A stretch of 64,000 bases of DNA from Niebla homalea. Its lineage: Eukaryota; Ascomycota; Lecanoromycetes; Lecanorales; Ramalinaceae. The stretch covers positions 1,178,001 to 1,242,000 of the forward strand of contig JAHGAU010000001.1 of NCBI GenBank assembly GCA_019925105.1, given 5' to 3'. Under the pieces are notes generated by a model that saw nothing but the letters and a program-made list of their open reading frames with translations, ran no database searches and had not been told where the DNA came from. A program made the translations under genes and the position numbers. Shown here one piece after another: positions 49,750 to 63,489 of this stretch. Within the stretch, counting starts at the first letter, position 1, and each line of letters starts with the position of its first letter.

Positions 49750-50960
49750 AAATCGTTTTACCGTTATAACTTTTAATTAGGATACCGGAATCGTTTAATT
49801 TAAAGTATCCAATTTAATTAAGACGGAAACGATTATTATAAGATACTATTATTAATACGGAGGGTGGTTATTACTATTATATAAAACGTAATATCTTTAG
49901 TTAACGTTAAAATTAATCCTTAATAAATATTATTACTATAATAAAGATATCCTATAATTAAGGTTGTTAATTTAATTTATCCTTAGAGTTAAATTTACTT
50001 AATTTATCCGTGAGGATATTTTACGTAAACGTTATATTACGGAAGCATTTAACGGCCTTTTGAAATAACGACTTATTAATAAATTAATTAATAAGATAAA
50101 ATAAGATAAATAAATTGTTATTTGAATTCCTTAATACTTTAAATAACTCGGATAACGTAATTAAAATAGGACGTTCTATATTAAATATAACGTTATTAAT
50201 AAGCTTTTATATTATACAATTAATAAGATTATTATGTTACTATCCGGTAATAATAAATTCCTATAATTAATACGTTAAAATAATATCCTTAAAATAATAT
50301 TTATCCTATTTTAATTCGAAAATAAAGGAAACGCATTATAGATATTATTAAATAAATATAAATAATAGAATCCTTCGGGATAAAGAAAAAACATGCCAAA
50401 AAGTAAACGATAACTTCCTTTATTCTCTTAGTTATTATAGGAATAGCGTACTTATACTATTTAGGGACAAGAATAGCCGGTTATTATTACAATCTTTATA
50501 ATATAAGTTAAGTGCTCCTTTTACTTCGATAATAATTTTACGCGGAAAGTAAACCGGACGCGTATTTATTATTATAAGTAAATAAAGGATAGTAAAATCG
50601 TTTTAAATATCGACCGGACGATATAAATAATATTTAATACTTTATCCTATTCGGATAAGGTTATCCGTAAATATAGATTATACGGTTGTTTTCTTAAGCT
50701 GTTTATTAAGTATTTAAAGAGACATACGTAATCGTAACGTTCTTAATAAACGGCTCATTTATTACCCCCGGAACTAAGGACATTAATTCCTATAACTCCT
50801 TCTCTTATATATTTATTCTTAAAGGATATTTAAGGATCGGATTACGTATATATATAATAAGACAATAAGTTAACGGATTATGAATACGTTAAGTATCCGT
50901 TATCGGTTGCTTTGAATATTTATTTAATAGGGGACGGTATTCAGAATAATATAGCTTAAT
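49750..50960. other. RIP-degraded host DNA left of LINE B
   Basis: About 1.2 kb with minus-strand frames broken by TAA/TAG and no family recognised. It ends at the 14-bp LINE B duplication (50961-50974). The same host sequence continues after 63265. Confidence 0.45.
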
Positions 50961-50980
50961 AAATATTTATCGAAAAAGAA

Positions 50981-52560
50981 ATGGCGACGAACAAAGGGAC
51001 GCCAAAGGTCCAAAACGATACGTATACGCATAGCTCTAGTAATAGTAAGGGAAGTATATTAAATATGATAAGTGGAAGTAGCGTAGTGGTTAAGAATAAA
51101 ATAATAAACGGGTAAGTAACTTATATTAATAGAAACGGCAATAACGTATACGGGTAATATAATAATAATAAGCCGGATAACGCTTAAAATAAATAAGGGA
51201 ATTAAGGTTAATAAAATATACGTATTAAAGCATATAAAACGTATAATAATAATACGGAAATAATAAATAAATAAAAGGGTAAAAAAACCAATACGGCATT
51301 AATAATAAAGGGTATAAATAAAGGGAAAAGGCAGGAAGATTATAATAAAAATACTATTAAAAATATATAAAAAGGAAATAAAGTTAATAAAGAAAATAAA
51401 ACCTTAAGGGATTAAAAATAAAGAACGGAGACAATACGTCACTCGATAAGTAAAAGTAAAAAGGCAATAAAGGAAATAATAAAAACTTTAAAAGGACTCC
51501 TTATAATAAAATAAAAAAATATTACGTTAAAGACTTAATTAATACTATAGATTAAATTAAAAAACGTAAGGGACTTCTATATAAAAACAGGGGTAAAACT
51601 AAGGAAAATAAAGCGCCTACGGGGCTCTTAAGGGACGGGAGCGAGGACGTTAATAAAAAGTAAAGACGGCGGTTTAAAATTAAGGGTATAAAGCGAGGGT
51701 ATAAAGGTAATAACCCTTTAAGCGAGAAAGAAACAGGTAATAAAAGTAATAAAAAAAGTACTTAAGGTAAAGAATAAAAAAATAACGGAAAAGAAAATAA
51801 CCGTATTAAAAAAAATAAGGATAATAATAATCCGCCTATTTAATAATAAGGAAAAAAACGTAATTATAAAAGTAAACCCGTTATAATTAATAAAGGTTTT
51901 TAAAATAATAACGGAATTATTAATAAAACAGATTATTACGATATATAAGTTATAAAGTAAAAATATCTTCCTTAATATAACGTCGTTAAAAACGAAAGAA
52001 AACTTAAAAAGGTTTAAGGTTTAAGTTAATAAAGGAAAATATAAATCGGTTAAAATTTTAAGGTAATCGTTTATTATTATAATAAATAAAATATACTTAT
52101 TATATTTTATAAAAACCGAAAAAAAAGGCTATATTAAGGAATATAGAAAAAAAGAATAAAATTCTTCATTTAAAGTTTAAGATTATTAATTATAAACTTC
52201 CTTTAATAATAAAAAGACTTAATTTTTTAAGATATATAAAGAGGTACTTTACCGTTATATTAAGTATAATGTTAATAAAGATATATAACGACGTTTTAAA
52301 TAAAGGGATTATTAAAAAAAATCTTTTAAAATAATTTAATTATAAAATAGGACGGCGGATATTTATTAGTATTTTAAATATTAAGGTTATAAATATATTA
52401 TTACGAAATACTTTAATATTATAAAATATATAATTTACGTTAAGGATTATAATACCTATAAGTATATAAAGTTAATAATTAAAAGGCTTATAAAGAGCGT
52501 ACTTAAATATACCGTATATAATAAGGAAAAATATATAATATAGGATTTTAAGTATATAAT
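50981..52560 (+). pseudogene. LINE B ORF1
   Basis: The frame begins MATNKGTPKVQNDTYT, parallel to LINE A ORF1. The zinc knuckle region lies near 52360-52470 but is badly eroded. It is broken by numerous TAA/TAG codons. Confidence 0.75.
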
Positions 52561-53539
52561 AAAAGTTAAAAAGACTAAATATAAGGAGATTTAAATAGCC
52601 ATAAAAATCTAATAATATAATATATACGGAATTAATTTAACGGGTTAATTAAAAGTAACCTTAAAACGTAAACTTAATTAATTAAATAATAAAGGGTAAA
52701 TAGTGGTAACGGATAAAACGAAGAAGAAAAAATTCCTTATAATTTTAACTTTAAGGATTAATTATTTTATATCTTTAATAATAATTAAAAAATATTAAAT
52801 TAAAAAACATTTAACTTTAATAAAAAGTCCGTAATTTAAATAAATATAAATAAAAGAACCCTTATAAAGGTTAATATATAATATATTAACGCTTTTAAGA
52901 GTAATATAATATAACGTTTATAATAAAAGAATTAAAATAATAATATTAATATTTAAGTTTAAAGAAGTTAAAAATATTAATATTATAATAATATAGGAAT
53001 TATTATATAATCTATATATATATTTATTTATTAACCCGGAAAAAAGGTTTTATTTAACCTTTAAAGGGGATAAGATAATTAAAATATACTTCTTTATAAA
53101 TAAATAACTTAATATAAATAGTTAGGATATTACTTATTATAATAAAAACCTTTATATATTCCGTATTATAAAGGAAGGGGACTTAAAGGGCGATTTTAAT
53201 ATTTATAATACGTATAACTTACCGTTAATTAATAAGGAAAAACCGTTTATAATATTATTACTTAAAAAGGTTTTAATTACTTTAAGTAAATATATATTAC
53301 TTAAAAACTTTAATTTATATTATTATATATAAAATAAAGAAGGACGTACGATAAATTACGTTAAATTAAATAATTTATTAATAATTATTATTTAAATTAA
53401 TTTTCTATTATTATTATTATAAAAGATTATTATATAAAAAAGTTATAAGTTTAAAACGATAATTAATTTAACCTTTAATATAAAAAGGATTATTAACGCG
53501 GTTATAATATATAAGTTCTCGCCTTTTCGCCGTAGCGAA

Positions 53540-53600
53540 AGAGGGACTACCCATAAAAGGAAATAGGAAAAAAGATAAATTCCTTAGATTTAAACTTATT
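53540..53600 (-). other. Helitron 3' region, weakly RIP-mutated
   Basis: The last ~90 bp of the Helitron (53512-53600) keep GC-rich text including the terminal hairpin (TTTCGCTACGGCGAAA, centred near 53535). This structure acts as the transposition stop signal in the family. Confidence 0.55.
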
Positions 53601-55194
53601 ACCCTCCTTTAAACTTAAGGACTTATTAACTATTAAGTTATTAAAATATCTTACTTTCCTTTCCTATATATTTAATACTTTATAAAGCGTTATTATAACG
53701 GTATTATACCTTATTTGGATTTATTTATAAGGCTTTATAATTTATATAGCTATCCGAAGTATTAATATATTTATTTATAAATAATATTATTATATTAATA
53801 ATACTATATTTAATCTGGATTTTTTTATTGATTTTTTTTTTTGGATTTTATAAATAATTTATTTATATAATGCAATAAGATCTATTTATATAAGTAATAA
53901 CGATAATATTAATAATAATAATTTAAATATTAATAATATTTTCAGAATAAATAATAATATAGAATAAAGGCTATATATATTTATAATATTAAAATATAAG
54001 GAAATAAAAGTATATATATTAATTATAATAAAATCCTCCAATAATATTCTTATTTAAAACCGGTAAAGGTTTACCTTAAAATATAAAAGGCTTAATTTAA
54101 CCTGAATAATCGATTGCCGCATTCTCCGGTATTTAATCGGGTCATATATTCCTTTTTTTTTAAAAATAACCTATAATATATTTATGCTTTTGCTTAAAAG
54201 CCCTTATTTATACCTTATTCGTCCGGTAAATATTACCCTTCCCCGTAACGTATTATGCGGGATACCTTTTTATAAATAATATTATGGAGTAATTAATTGG
54301 TTAAAACGTATAAGATATCCTTAATAATAAAGTAGAGGTTTTATTTCTAAGTTACCTAAGAAATAATAACGTATAATTAACTATATATAAAGTAAAATTT
54401 AATATAGAGCTTTAAGTTAATATATTTAATGGATTGCCTTTATAATTTATTAATTATTATTACGTATATTAATCTAAGAAAGAATTACTTTTTTATAAAA
54501 ATATAGGGTAATTAATTATCGTTATCCTTTAAGGAAAGCTATATTTTTGGGATTAAGATTAATTTATTAATATAAGAACTTATTAATATATTATACTTAA
54601 TATTTTTATGATTAATCTTATTTACGATTAACCGGGTCCCATTATAAATAACCGGTAAATTAAGGTTCCTTAATATTATTACCGGTATACTTACCTTTAA
54701 CTTTAAAATATAAGGGGGAATAAAAATTAATATTTTACGGCCTCCGTAAAATATCCGTTAATAATCGTTTAGCGGTACTTTTTAATCTTTAATTTTATCG
54801 ATAAACTTAAAGGGATAAAATTATTCTATATTAAGCTTTAAGATCTTTTTATTAAGCTTAATAATATTTAAGTTAACCGGAATTAAAATAATTCTTTTAA
54901 TAATATAAATAACTTAATTAATAAATATAATATAAAAAAAATCGTAATAAATAATATAAATTAAGTCGGTTTTCTTATTCCCGTTTATTTATTTATAACG
55001 TTAATTATATATATTGGCTTTAAGTATTGGATTTTACCGTATATTTATTCTATTATTTATCCGGAAAAAATCGGCTATAAAGTTTCAGAACTTATTTTTA
55101 CCCTATATAATAAAATAAGGATTTATTAACTATATATTCTTTATAAATTTTAATATAATAACGGACGGTTAAAACTTAACGGAGTAAATAAATT

Positions 55195-55240
55195 AATTAA
55201 TAATATCCCCAGTTTTACCATTAATTATAACTAAAAGGGT
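55195..55240 (-). pseudogene. Possible Helitron helicase Walker A remnant
   Basis: The minus strand reads LVIINGKTGDIIN, reminiscent of the NGKAGTGKT block of the Helitron Pif1-like helicase, at the expected distance downstream of Rep. The match is short and could be chance. Confidence 0.35.
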
Positions 55241-57229
55241 TTAACGGAAATCATTATAAAAATAAACCACCTTAATAATAAATAAGATATCCGAATTATA
55301 AATATCCTTAAATACCTTATTAAGGATATAAATATTAAACCGATTTTATATAAAAGTTTTATCCCAGATAATTAATTTAACTTCCCGTAGAAGTTTGGCT
55401 TTTAAGTATTAATACTTAATCGATAACGTAAATTAAGCATTAATATTAAAAGGGATCTTAAATTTTAAATATACCGTTATCCCGCCGTTTAATAATATAG
55501 TTATAATATTAAAAGTAATAATAATAAAAACAATATCCCCCCGGCTTTAAATACGATAAAGGATATTATTAATAATAAAGATTTTATTATTACCGTTAAA
55601 TTTATAAAGAAAGAACGTTTTTTTATGGGTTTTAAAATCGTTTAAAGTATTAAATAAAGTAATAATAGTACGGTATTAACCATCGTTAAATCTATTAAAA
55701 GCTTTTTTAATTATAATTATATTAATTTTATAGTTTATTTTAGCCCGGATATATGGATTCCGTTCTATATAATAAGCGTTAAAATCCTTAATTAACAATA
55801 AAAGGTTAAAGTTCTATAAAGTAGGTACCTGGCTATTAACGGAATTATTACTTAATAAACGTTGAACCTCATATAAGGTTAATTGCTCTTAAAAATATAT
55901 CCTTAAGGTATTAACTTAACTATCCTTAAGAAAAGAAATATTTATATAACTATATTAAATATCCAGTTTATAATAATAATCGTTAATTAGTTTAAAGGTC
56001 AAAAAAAAGTTAATTATAAAAATAAAAAGGTATTAAAGAAATATACCCTTCTTAATAAGATTTTTATAAAGCTTTGGGATTAATTACTTAACCCTTTAAA
56101 AGGATAACTATAAATATATTACGGACCATTGGTGGAAAGCTTATTACCGTCGTTTCAGTTAACGTCTTATATTACTCCGTATTACCCTTAAAAAATCCCC
56201 GAATAAAATATATTTTTTGGTAATTTAATAAGCCATCCGGGGTTTTTTTTATCCTATTATTGACCGTATAGAGATCCTTATAACCCGTAATACCGGGAAT
56301 ATAAAGAAAAAGAGTCCGGAGGTAAAATATTGGCCCTATTTTAGGCCCAGAGAAATATATATAATTTATAATAAATTTTTTCCGACGTAACCTTTAAGTT
56401 TTTTATTTTACTTATTAAGTATAATACTTTAAGATATTAAAGTAATAAACGTTTAAAGGTTTCTTATTAATTAAAAGTTAAAAAAAAGGCTTTTCCCCGG
56501 CGTTAATAACGGATTTATAGTCCATATTAAGTTAAAATTATTAATTTAATTTCATTTAATATAATTTATCCATTTTTATAAACTCCGTAATATTTTAATA
56601 AATAAAATTAAAAATAATCTGTTATTTATTAAATAATATATAATCTAAACGCTTAATTAATAGGAATATCTTATTTATAAGAAACCCGAATAAACGTTAA
56701 TATACTTTAATTAATTTAAGTTATTATACTTTTAAGTAAGAAATAATTTTATTATATTAATCCATATATTCTATCTTATTCCCGTTTTTATATTAAATAC
56801 TTATCTTTATATCGGCTCCGGTATTCCTTTTATAAATATACTTATAAATATACCGGATTACGTTAATAAAAGAATATACTTTAATATTAATATAAATACG
56901 GAACTTTATTAAGAGTTATGCGTTATATAATATTATTTAATAATTATTAATTTTATTTTCTTTTATAAGAATTTAAGGACGGGTATAAATAGGGTATCCT
57001 TTATCTAAGATAAATAAAATATCGTTACGATAATCCTTAAGGAAATACTTTAAGTATTTATTATCTTTATTATAATATTTAATAAAAGTATTAAACGCAT
57101 CGTACCTTTAATAAACTATATAAATCTTTATTAAATTATAAAGCTTTAAAGTTAAAATATAATTAAAAAGGAAGGCTAAAATAACTTAATTAACTTTTTT
57201 AAGATTATTAATAGTATCTTAGTTCTCGA

Positions 57230-57500
57230 CAATATAAAGGATATAAATATAAGGTAAATTACGCTTTTAAAACTTAATTATATAAAAATAAACAATATAA
57301 TAACCTAGAATATAATCCTTAATAAGATTCTTTATTAATTCCTTTAAATAAAAACGAAAAACTTAATAAACGATATTTAAATAGTTTATTATATTAATAC
57401 CTTCCGGGATATTCTTTACGATATTTTTTTACTTTAAATTATAAGTAAAAATAATAAAAAATTTAACCGGTAATAATAACGGATAATAATTATATAATCC
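57230..57500 (-). pseudogene. Helitron Rep (HUH) domain
   Basis: The minus-strand translation contains PLLLPVKFFIIFTYN (family: PDLFITFTCN) followed by IVKNIPEG and, at about 57305-57237, GYYIVYFYIIKF and KRNLPYIYIL. The last block is the RIP-mutated form of the family's EFQKRGLPHxHIL, where His residues of the HUH motif read as Tyr. Rep proteins nick and join DNA during rolling-circle transposition. The frame is broken by TAA at Gln positions. Confidence 0.82.
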
Positions 57501-59990
57501 TAAATACGTTCTTTAATATTACGTAAGCTACCGGTAAAACTTAAGGGTAAAATCATTATAAATTTACCGATAAAATTAAGATTAAAGCAATTATTAATCT
57601 TTATTTAATCTTAAATAATAAAATAATAATCGGTACGTAAATCCTATTAATAAATCCGGATATAATTAAGGTTATTTATCTTTATATTAATTTAAGTTAT
57701 CGTTAAGAATTATTAAAAGAAACGGTTATTTTAATGAATTTAATTAATACGTTTTTTATAAATTTAAAAATTTATTAAATATATAATAAGCAATTTAAGA
57801 AAGAAATTACCTATATTATTTTCTTATATATAACGTAAAGGGTAATAATCTTTACTTTATTTATACCGGTCGTTAATCTTTATACGGTATCCCCCCGCGG
57901 AGGTTTAACGTCGTCTTTTTTAATATTATTATTTCCTGGGCTATTATTAACGGGGTTAATATTATTTATAACCGTAAAGTCGTTCCGGAAAATATTTAAG
58001 GCAATATTATAATTTCAATTATTAAACGTATAATTAACCGGAATAACGGTATTTCCCCGTAATAGGATATTATACTTCTAGTTAGACTTACTTTCCTAGA
58101 AAATAAAAAAAAACCGGAAAAATAAATAAAATAAATAAATATAAGAAATACGTTAAAGACCGCTTTCCTTAATAACGTAAATAATATCCTTATCGATATA
58201 TTTATTATATTTTATTTTATTTAAATTCCCGATAATAATAATTACTTTATTTAATATAATTAAGCTATATATACTTTACTTTATTTACTTAAGATTACGT
58301 TATTAAAGTATAATATAAGATTAAAAAAGATAAAGCTAAGCTTTAAAACGCTTTACGTAATTTTTAAGCTTTATAAAGAAAAAGTTAAGACTTCTTATAA
58401 CTTTTTAAATACGGTAAAATAAATTGTAATCTAGGTCCTTTTCTAGTTATTAATAAAGTTAATAATTGACTTTTTCTTAAAAAGATATATTTATAATAAA
58501 AATTTAGATAAAGCGAGGCTTTTTATAAGTTTTATTAAGTAAAAATCTAAATTAATAATAAAAAACACTTTAAATACGGAAATAAAAAACTTTAACTTAA
58601 ATATTAAGCTTCTTAATACTTATATTAATAAAGGATATAACGTTATTATATACGGTAATCTTCTTCTGAAAATTTATATACGTTTTTATTAACTTTATTA
58701 TATACTTTAATAAACCGTTTTTATTATTATTATTATTAATAAACCTTTTATTATTATTTCCGTTTTATAAAAACTTAAAGTTAAAGATCATTTTATTTAA
58801 TTTTATTAATTTATTAAGGCTTAAGATAATCGGATCCTATAGATCTTAATATTCTGGATACGGTATATTAATAATACCGTTCCTATAATATAACCAGGAA
58901 TTCCTAGATCTTTTTCTTTTTTATAAATACGTTAAATAATAGGGATATCGGTTATTAATCGTTTTTAACTTCTTCAGCCGGAAGGGGGCAATATTAACTT
59001 CTTAATTAAGGGTTCTTACTATAAAGTAAAACGCCGGTTATTTTTACGGTATTAAGATAAATCTATATTATATATACGGTCGTCCTTAAATACGTAAAGT
59101 AATAGGGAATATAACGACCGGGAAAAATATAAATAAATAAGGTTTCCGTTAATTAAAAGGACGTTTACCGCGGGGACGTCCTTTACGGGAAAATTAAGGG
59201 GAGGATTCTTATATAAATTTTAATAATAAAATAAAACGTATACGAGGACGTTTTATAAATCGAGATAATAATTTAACGGGCAGTAAAGGTTAAGGGTTAA
59301 ATATAAGTTAACGGGAATTAATATAAATAACGACGTAAAAGTTAAGAACCAACCTTTTTATTAATCATAAGGATATATTAATTTTATCGTTATTATCGGA
59401 AAGTATTTATAATCTTTAAATATTTAAATAAACTAGAATAAGTAGAATACGTATCGGTCGTTACCCAGCTTTCCTTTACTCTTTAATAATTATATATTAT
59501 TCGCGATATTAAAAGTATTTAAGGATAATTCTTTTCTTAGTTTAATTAATAAAGTCGGATAAAGGCTTAATATAATTATATTATTAATACGTTTAAGTAT
59601 TTATACGTAGAATAATAGATAGTTAAATAATATATAAGTATAAAGTAAAATAAGAAAACGCGGTAAATATAATTTATAAATACCGGAAAAAAGCTTTATT
59701 ATTATAAAAATTATTAATATTAATTATAGTATATAAAAATAATTCTTAATATTATATTATTAATAAACGTTTATTTTGGGCCAAAATTAAAGCTATAAAT
59801 AGCTTTTATTATACGTTAAAACATATAATTAATAAAATAGAAAATAAGAAGTTTTAAGTATAAATATACGTAAAAGAGTAAAATCCATAAGTTTTGGTAT
59901 TCCTTACGTAATAACCCTTTGAATTCTTCGAATTTTAATTGGTTGCTTATTAATTTTATCCAAACCTTGATATTCTTTTATATTAAGAGA

Positions 59991-62960
59991 TAGGTTATAA
60001 AAGGACTTAAAATATAGTTTAAATTATATACCAATATAAATAACCTTAAATTAAACCATTAATATAACCTTATTATTACCGGTAAGGAAAATATAAAAGA
60101 CGGTTAAGGTAATAAAGGTTTATATAAAAACGGAGGAAACAATAATATAGTTTACGGACCTTTTTTAATTAAATAATAAAGATCGGATTAACCTTTTTAT
60201 AAAATAAATAATAAAGGTATTAAATAAAATAATCAATAAAATAATCCCGATAATAAAACCCTTTTAAAGAGTTAAAACTTATTAAAATAAAAAGTATATA
60301 ATTATAACCGTAAAAACGAAAAAGTTAATAAAGTAAATTTTTAAATATAAGAATTAAGAAATACTTAATTAATTAAAAGCTATTTAAAAAAAAAAAAGAA
60401 AATTATTAAAAAAATTAAATAAATATACTTTCGGTTTATGGTATATAACTTAATAATTTTACTTTATAATATTTAAAAGTTAACGAAGTATAATAGGGAA
60501 TAAAATAAGAAATCAAAGTTTATTTTTAAATTTCCGTTTTTAAAAGACCTAATAATATATTAATTAATATTTTTAACGGTAAAATTAAAGCCCTTAAAAA
60601 GCATTTTTCCCCCTCCGTTAAAGGTTAACCTAAATAATATTAATAACGTTATATACCCTAATCCTATATTAATAAATAAGGTAATAATATAAAATATAAT
60701 AATTAAAGCGATTAATAAATTAAAAAAGGATAAAGCCTTAGAACCAAATAAAATCCTTAATAGATTCCTATTAATAATAATATTACCGTTTAAGAAAGTC
60801 TTTATTTATTTTTTTAAGTATATTTTAACGTTAATTATTATTTACTTAAATTTAAGGAAATAAAAACGATTATTTTTAAGAAGTTTATTAAGCCGGATTA
60901 CTTTAAAGTAAAGTTTTATAGATTTATTATATTTTTTTATACGTTAAGGAAAACCTGAAAGATAATAATAATAAAGATCCTTAACGATTATATAGAGAAT
61001 TACGGACTTTTCCCCGATTAATAAATAGGAGTAAAAAAAGGTTAATTAATAAAAATAGTTTTTAAAAAATTAATCGATAACGTATATACGGTATAAAATT
61101 ATAAAAAGAAATATATTATAAGTCTTCTTTCTTTTAATATTATAGGTATTTTTAAAAAGGTAAATTATTAAAGGTTATTATATAACTTAAGGAAAAAAGG
61201 GATATTACCCTTCTTAATTGAATAGATGAAAAGTTTTTAAACGATTAAGTTATATTAATTAATTTAAGATAAAAAATAAGCTTAATAAAACTTATTATAA
61301 CGGAAATTCCTTAAAGATCGCTTATTTTTCTTATATTATTTTTATTTTTTAACGGTTTATTAATTAAAAAGCTTATTAAGTTAAAATAAAAGGTTTAAGT
61401 TGGAAACTTTATTAACGACGTTTACCTTTTAACCTATAATACCTTTATATATATAAATTATTTAAAATTAAAATAAGCCTATAAAGTCTATCTTTAATAA
61501 ATAAGAACTTACGGGGTTTAATTTATATTATATAAAAATAAGCTTATTTATATAATTAAAAGCCCGAAGCTATATAATATAATAATTATAATAAACTTAA
61601 GTAAAATTACGGTAAAGCTAGATATTAATATTAAAGTTTTTAATTTTTAAGTAAATAAAAAACTTAATTAAAAAGACTATATAAAAAAGGTTTAAAAGAA
61701 AATAACTTTATAAGAAAAAGGCTTTATTTATTTCGCTATATTAATATAAAGAATTACGTTATAAAAAACTTAAATTATTTATTAAGCCGTAATAAAGTTA
61801 ACTATAATATATACTATAGTTATCTAATATATATTTAAAAGTACTCCAGGATATAAGAAGGAGCCTATTTAGATATTATAAAAAATCCAAAACCGGTATT
61901 TAAGAATAATTAATAATACTTATAAAATAACCTTTATTTTAATATTAAACTTTAAAGTCTTTATATTATTAATTAAAATTTTATTAAATTAAATAATCGC
62001 TTAAGTAAAATTAATAAAATATATATACTTAATTATAATAATAAGAAACGGGCGGATCCGCTAGAATCTTAATAAGTTTTAAATTAAAGGAAATAAACTA
62101 AAAATATTTATCCCCTTTTTTATTAAAACGAAATAAGAATAAGTTAAGAAGGAAATTAACCTTACCGGTATCCCGGAGGTTAATTTAAACGTATATAAAT
62201 TCTTATTAAACGTAAAAAAAACCGAGATTAAAAGGATTTAAAAAGCGAAAACTATAATAATTACTTTATAAATTATAATAAAGTAAATTAAGCGTTAATA
62301 AAGGTATAAGGACTTTATACCTTAAGGTTATTATTATTTAGCTTTTAACGATAAAAAGATTATTAATAAATATTTCCGTTATTATAATATTATAAAAAAA
62401 AGTAATAATATATTAACGATTTAACTCCAGACGGGTAAAAACGGTTTAACTTATTTCTTATTTATTATATATATCGGAAATTAAATAAATATTAAATATA
62501 AATATAAATAAAGAAAATAAAATATTATATATGTTTTTATTTCTTATTCCTTATTTATAGAAATTAAGTTAAAACTTATTATAAAAGTTAATATTTATAA
62601 TTATTATTAAATATTATTTATAAAGCGAAATATCCGGGTAATTATTAAATTTATAATATTTATTGGATTATTATTATAGTTTAACTTCATTATAAAAATA
62701 AATAAGGTTATTAAAAACTTTACGGAGAAAGCTTATTACTAGTTAAAAAAGAAGAAAAGAAGCAGAAATTAATTACGTTAATTATATAAACCGGAAAGCA
62801 TTTTTTATAATTATAAGGATATAATAATAAATACTTATTAAAAGTCCTTAAAAAAGTTAATAACGATAATAATATAAGAAAAATATATATTAAACGTATA
62901 AGTATTAATAAAAATATTTAAAGATATTATATAAAATTAAAGTAATATAAATAAGTAAGT
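59991..62960 (+). pseudogene. LINE B ORF2, part after the Helitron
   Basis: The sequence aligns with LINE A from about 22145 onward. It includes the RT domain with the block read as VNNVYTV--YKKKYII near 61075-61115 and the FINDVYLL-type catalytic block near 61405-61440, then the C-terminal region shared with LINE D. The upstream AP-endonuclease part lies to the left of the Helitron (about 52960-53511). It is disabled by RIP stops. Confidence 0.75.
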
Positions 62961-63265
62961 GAACGGAAGAGTAATAAGCTTAAGGGTAATCCTTATAAGG
63001 ATATAATTATAACATTATAGATTTTCTTAAGGGAGTTAAAATATAAAAAGTATATAAATAAATTATTACTCTTTAAATAACCGTTAATATCCTTTACCTT
63101 AAGGGATAAAAAGTAAAGGCCTGGTAAACGCCGGTTTTTGCCTTAACGTTATAAGTATCAGATTTTTACGGTTATTAATAAGGCCAAAAGGCCGCGTATT
63201 AAGGAACGCCGGAATTAGCTTAGCTAGATCCGTAGTATAAATCAATCAATCAAATATTTATCGAA

Positions 63266-63319
63266 GTATTATTAAAAGGCTGAAGGTATTTAAAAGCTAT
63301 AATAACGTAATAAAGCTAT
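63266..63319. other. Host DNA between LINE B and the LTR-like island
   Basis: About 50 bp of the sequence that LINE B interrupted, continuing from 50960. Nothing else is seen. Confidence 0.4.
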
Positions 63320-63464
63320 TGTTACCAAATTATAAGGGTCATAGGAAGTATATAAGTAATATAAATTGATTAAGGGTATCTTCTGTAAAGAATATATTAT
63401 GTATAAAATAAGTCTATCCTATACGAAGGACATGCTACCTATACTATGTATATATGTCCTAACA
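63320..63464 (-). repeat. Possible LTR, 145 bp
   Basis: The segment reads TGTTACCAAATTATAAGG to TGTCCTAACA and has more CpA/TpG than its flanks. On the minus strand it starts TGTTAGGACATATATAC, resembling LTR starts of copia-type elements. The flanking 5-mers GCTAT and TAAAA do not match, so it may be one LTR of a larger element or the ends may be misplaced. Confidence 0.4.
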
Positions 63465-63489
63465 TAAAAGGACTTAAGTTTAAGTTATA

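Larger units (their letters stand above)
53512..59990 (-). mobile_element. Helitron, 6,479 bp, inserted in LINE B
   Basis: On the minus strand it begins TCTCTTAATATAA and ends with a short hairpin (TTTCGC/GCGAAA) about 10 bp before a CTTA terminus. Comparing LINE B with LINE A shows the insertion lies exactly between A and T with no duplication, as Helitrons do. A Rep/HUH domain is recognisable on the minus strand near 57230-57500. The end CTTA departs from the usual CTRR. The length suits an autonomous element, but all frames are RIP-broken. Confidence 0.85.
50975..63251 (+). mobile_element. LINE B, full-length LINE split by a Helitron
   Basis: It starts six bases before the ORF1 ATG (50981) and ends in the (ATCA)n tail. 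A perfect 14-bp duplication AAATATTTATCGAA flanks it (50961-50974, 63252-63265). Removing the 6,479-bp Helitron (53512-59990) leaves 5,798 bp, which aligns with LINE A throughout. ORF1 occupies about 50981-52560. ORF2 starts in the left part and continues after 59991 with the reverse transcriptase (about 60700-61450). It is strongly RIP-mutated except for the first ~130 bp. Its 3' end is closer to LINE D than to LINE A. Confidence 0.9.
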
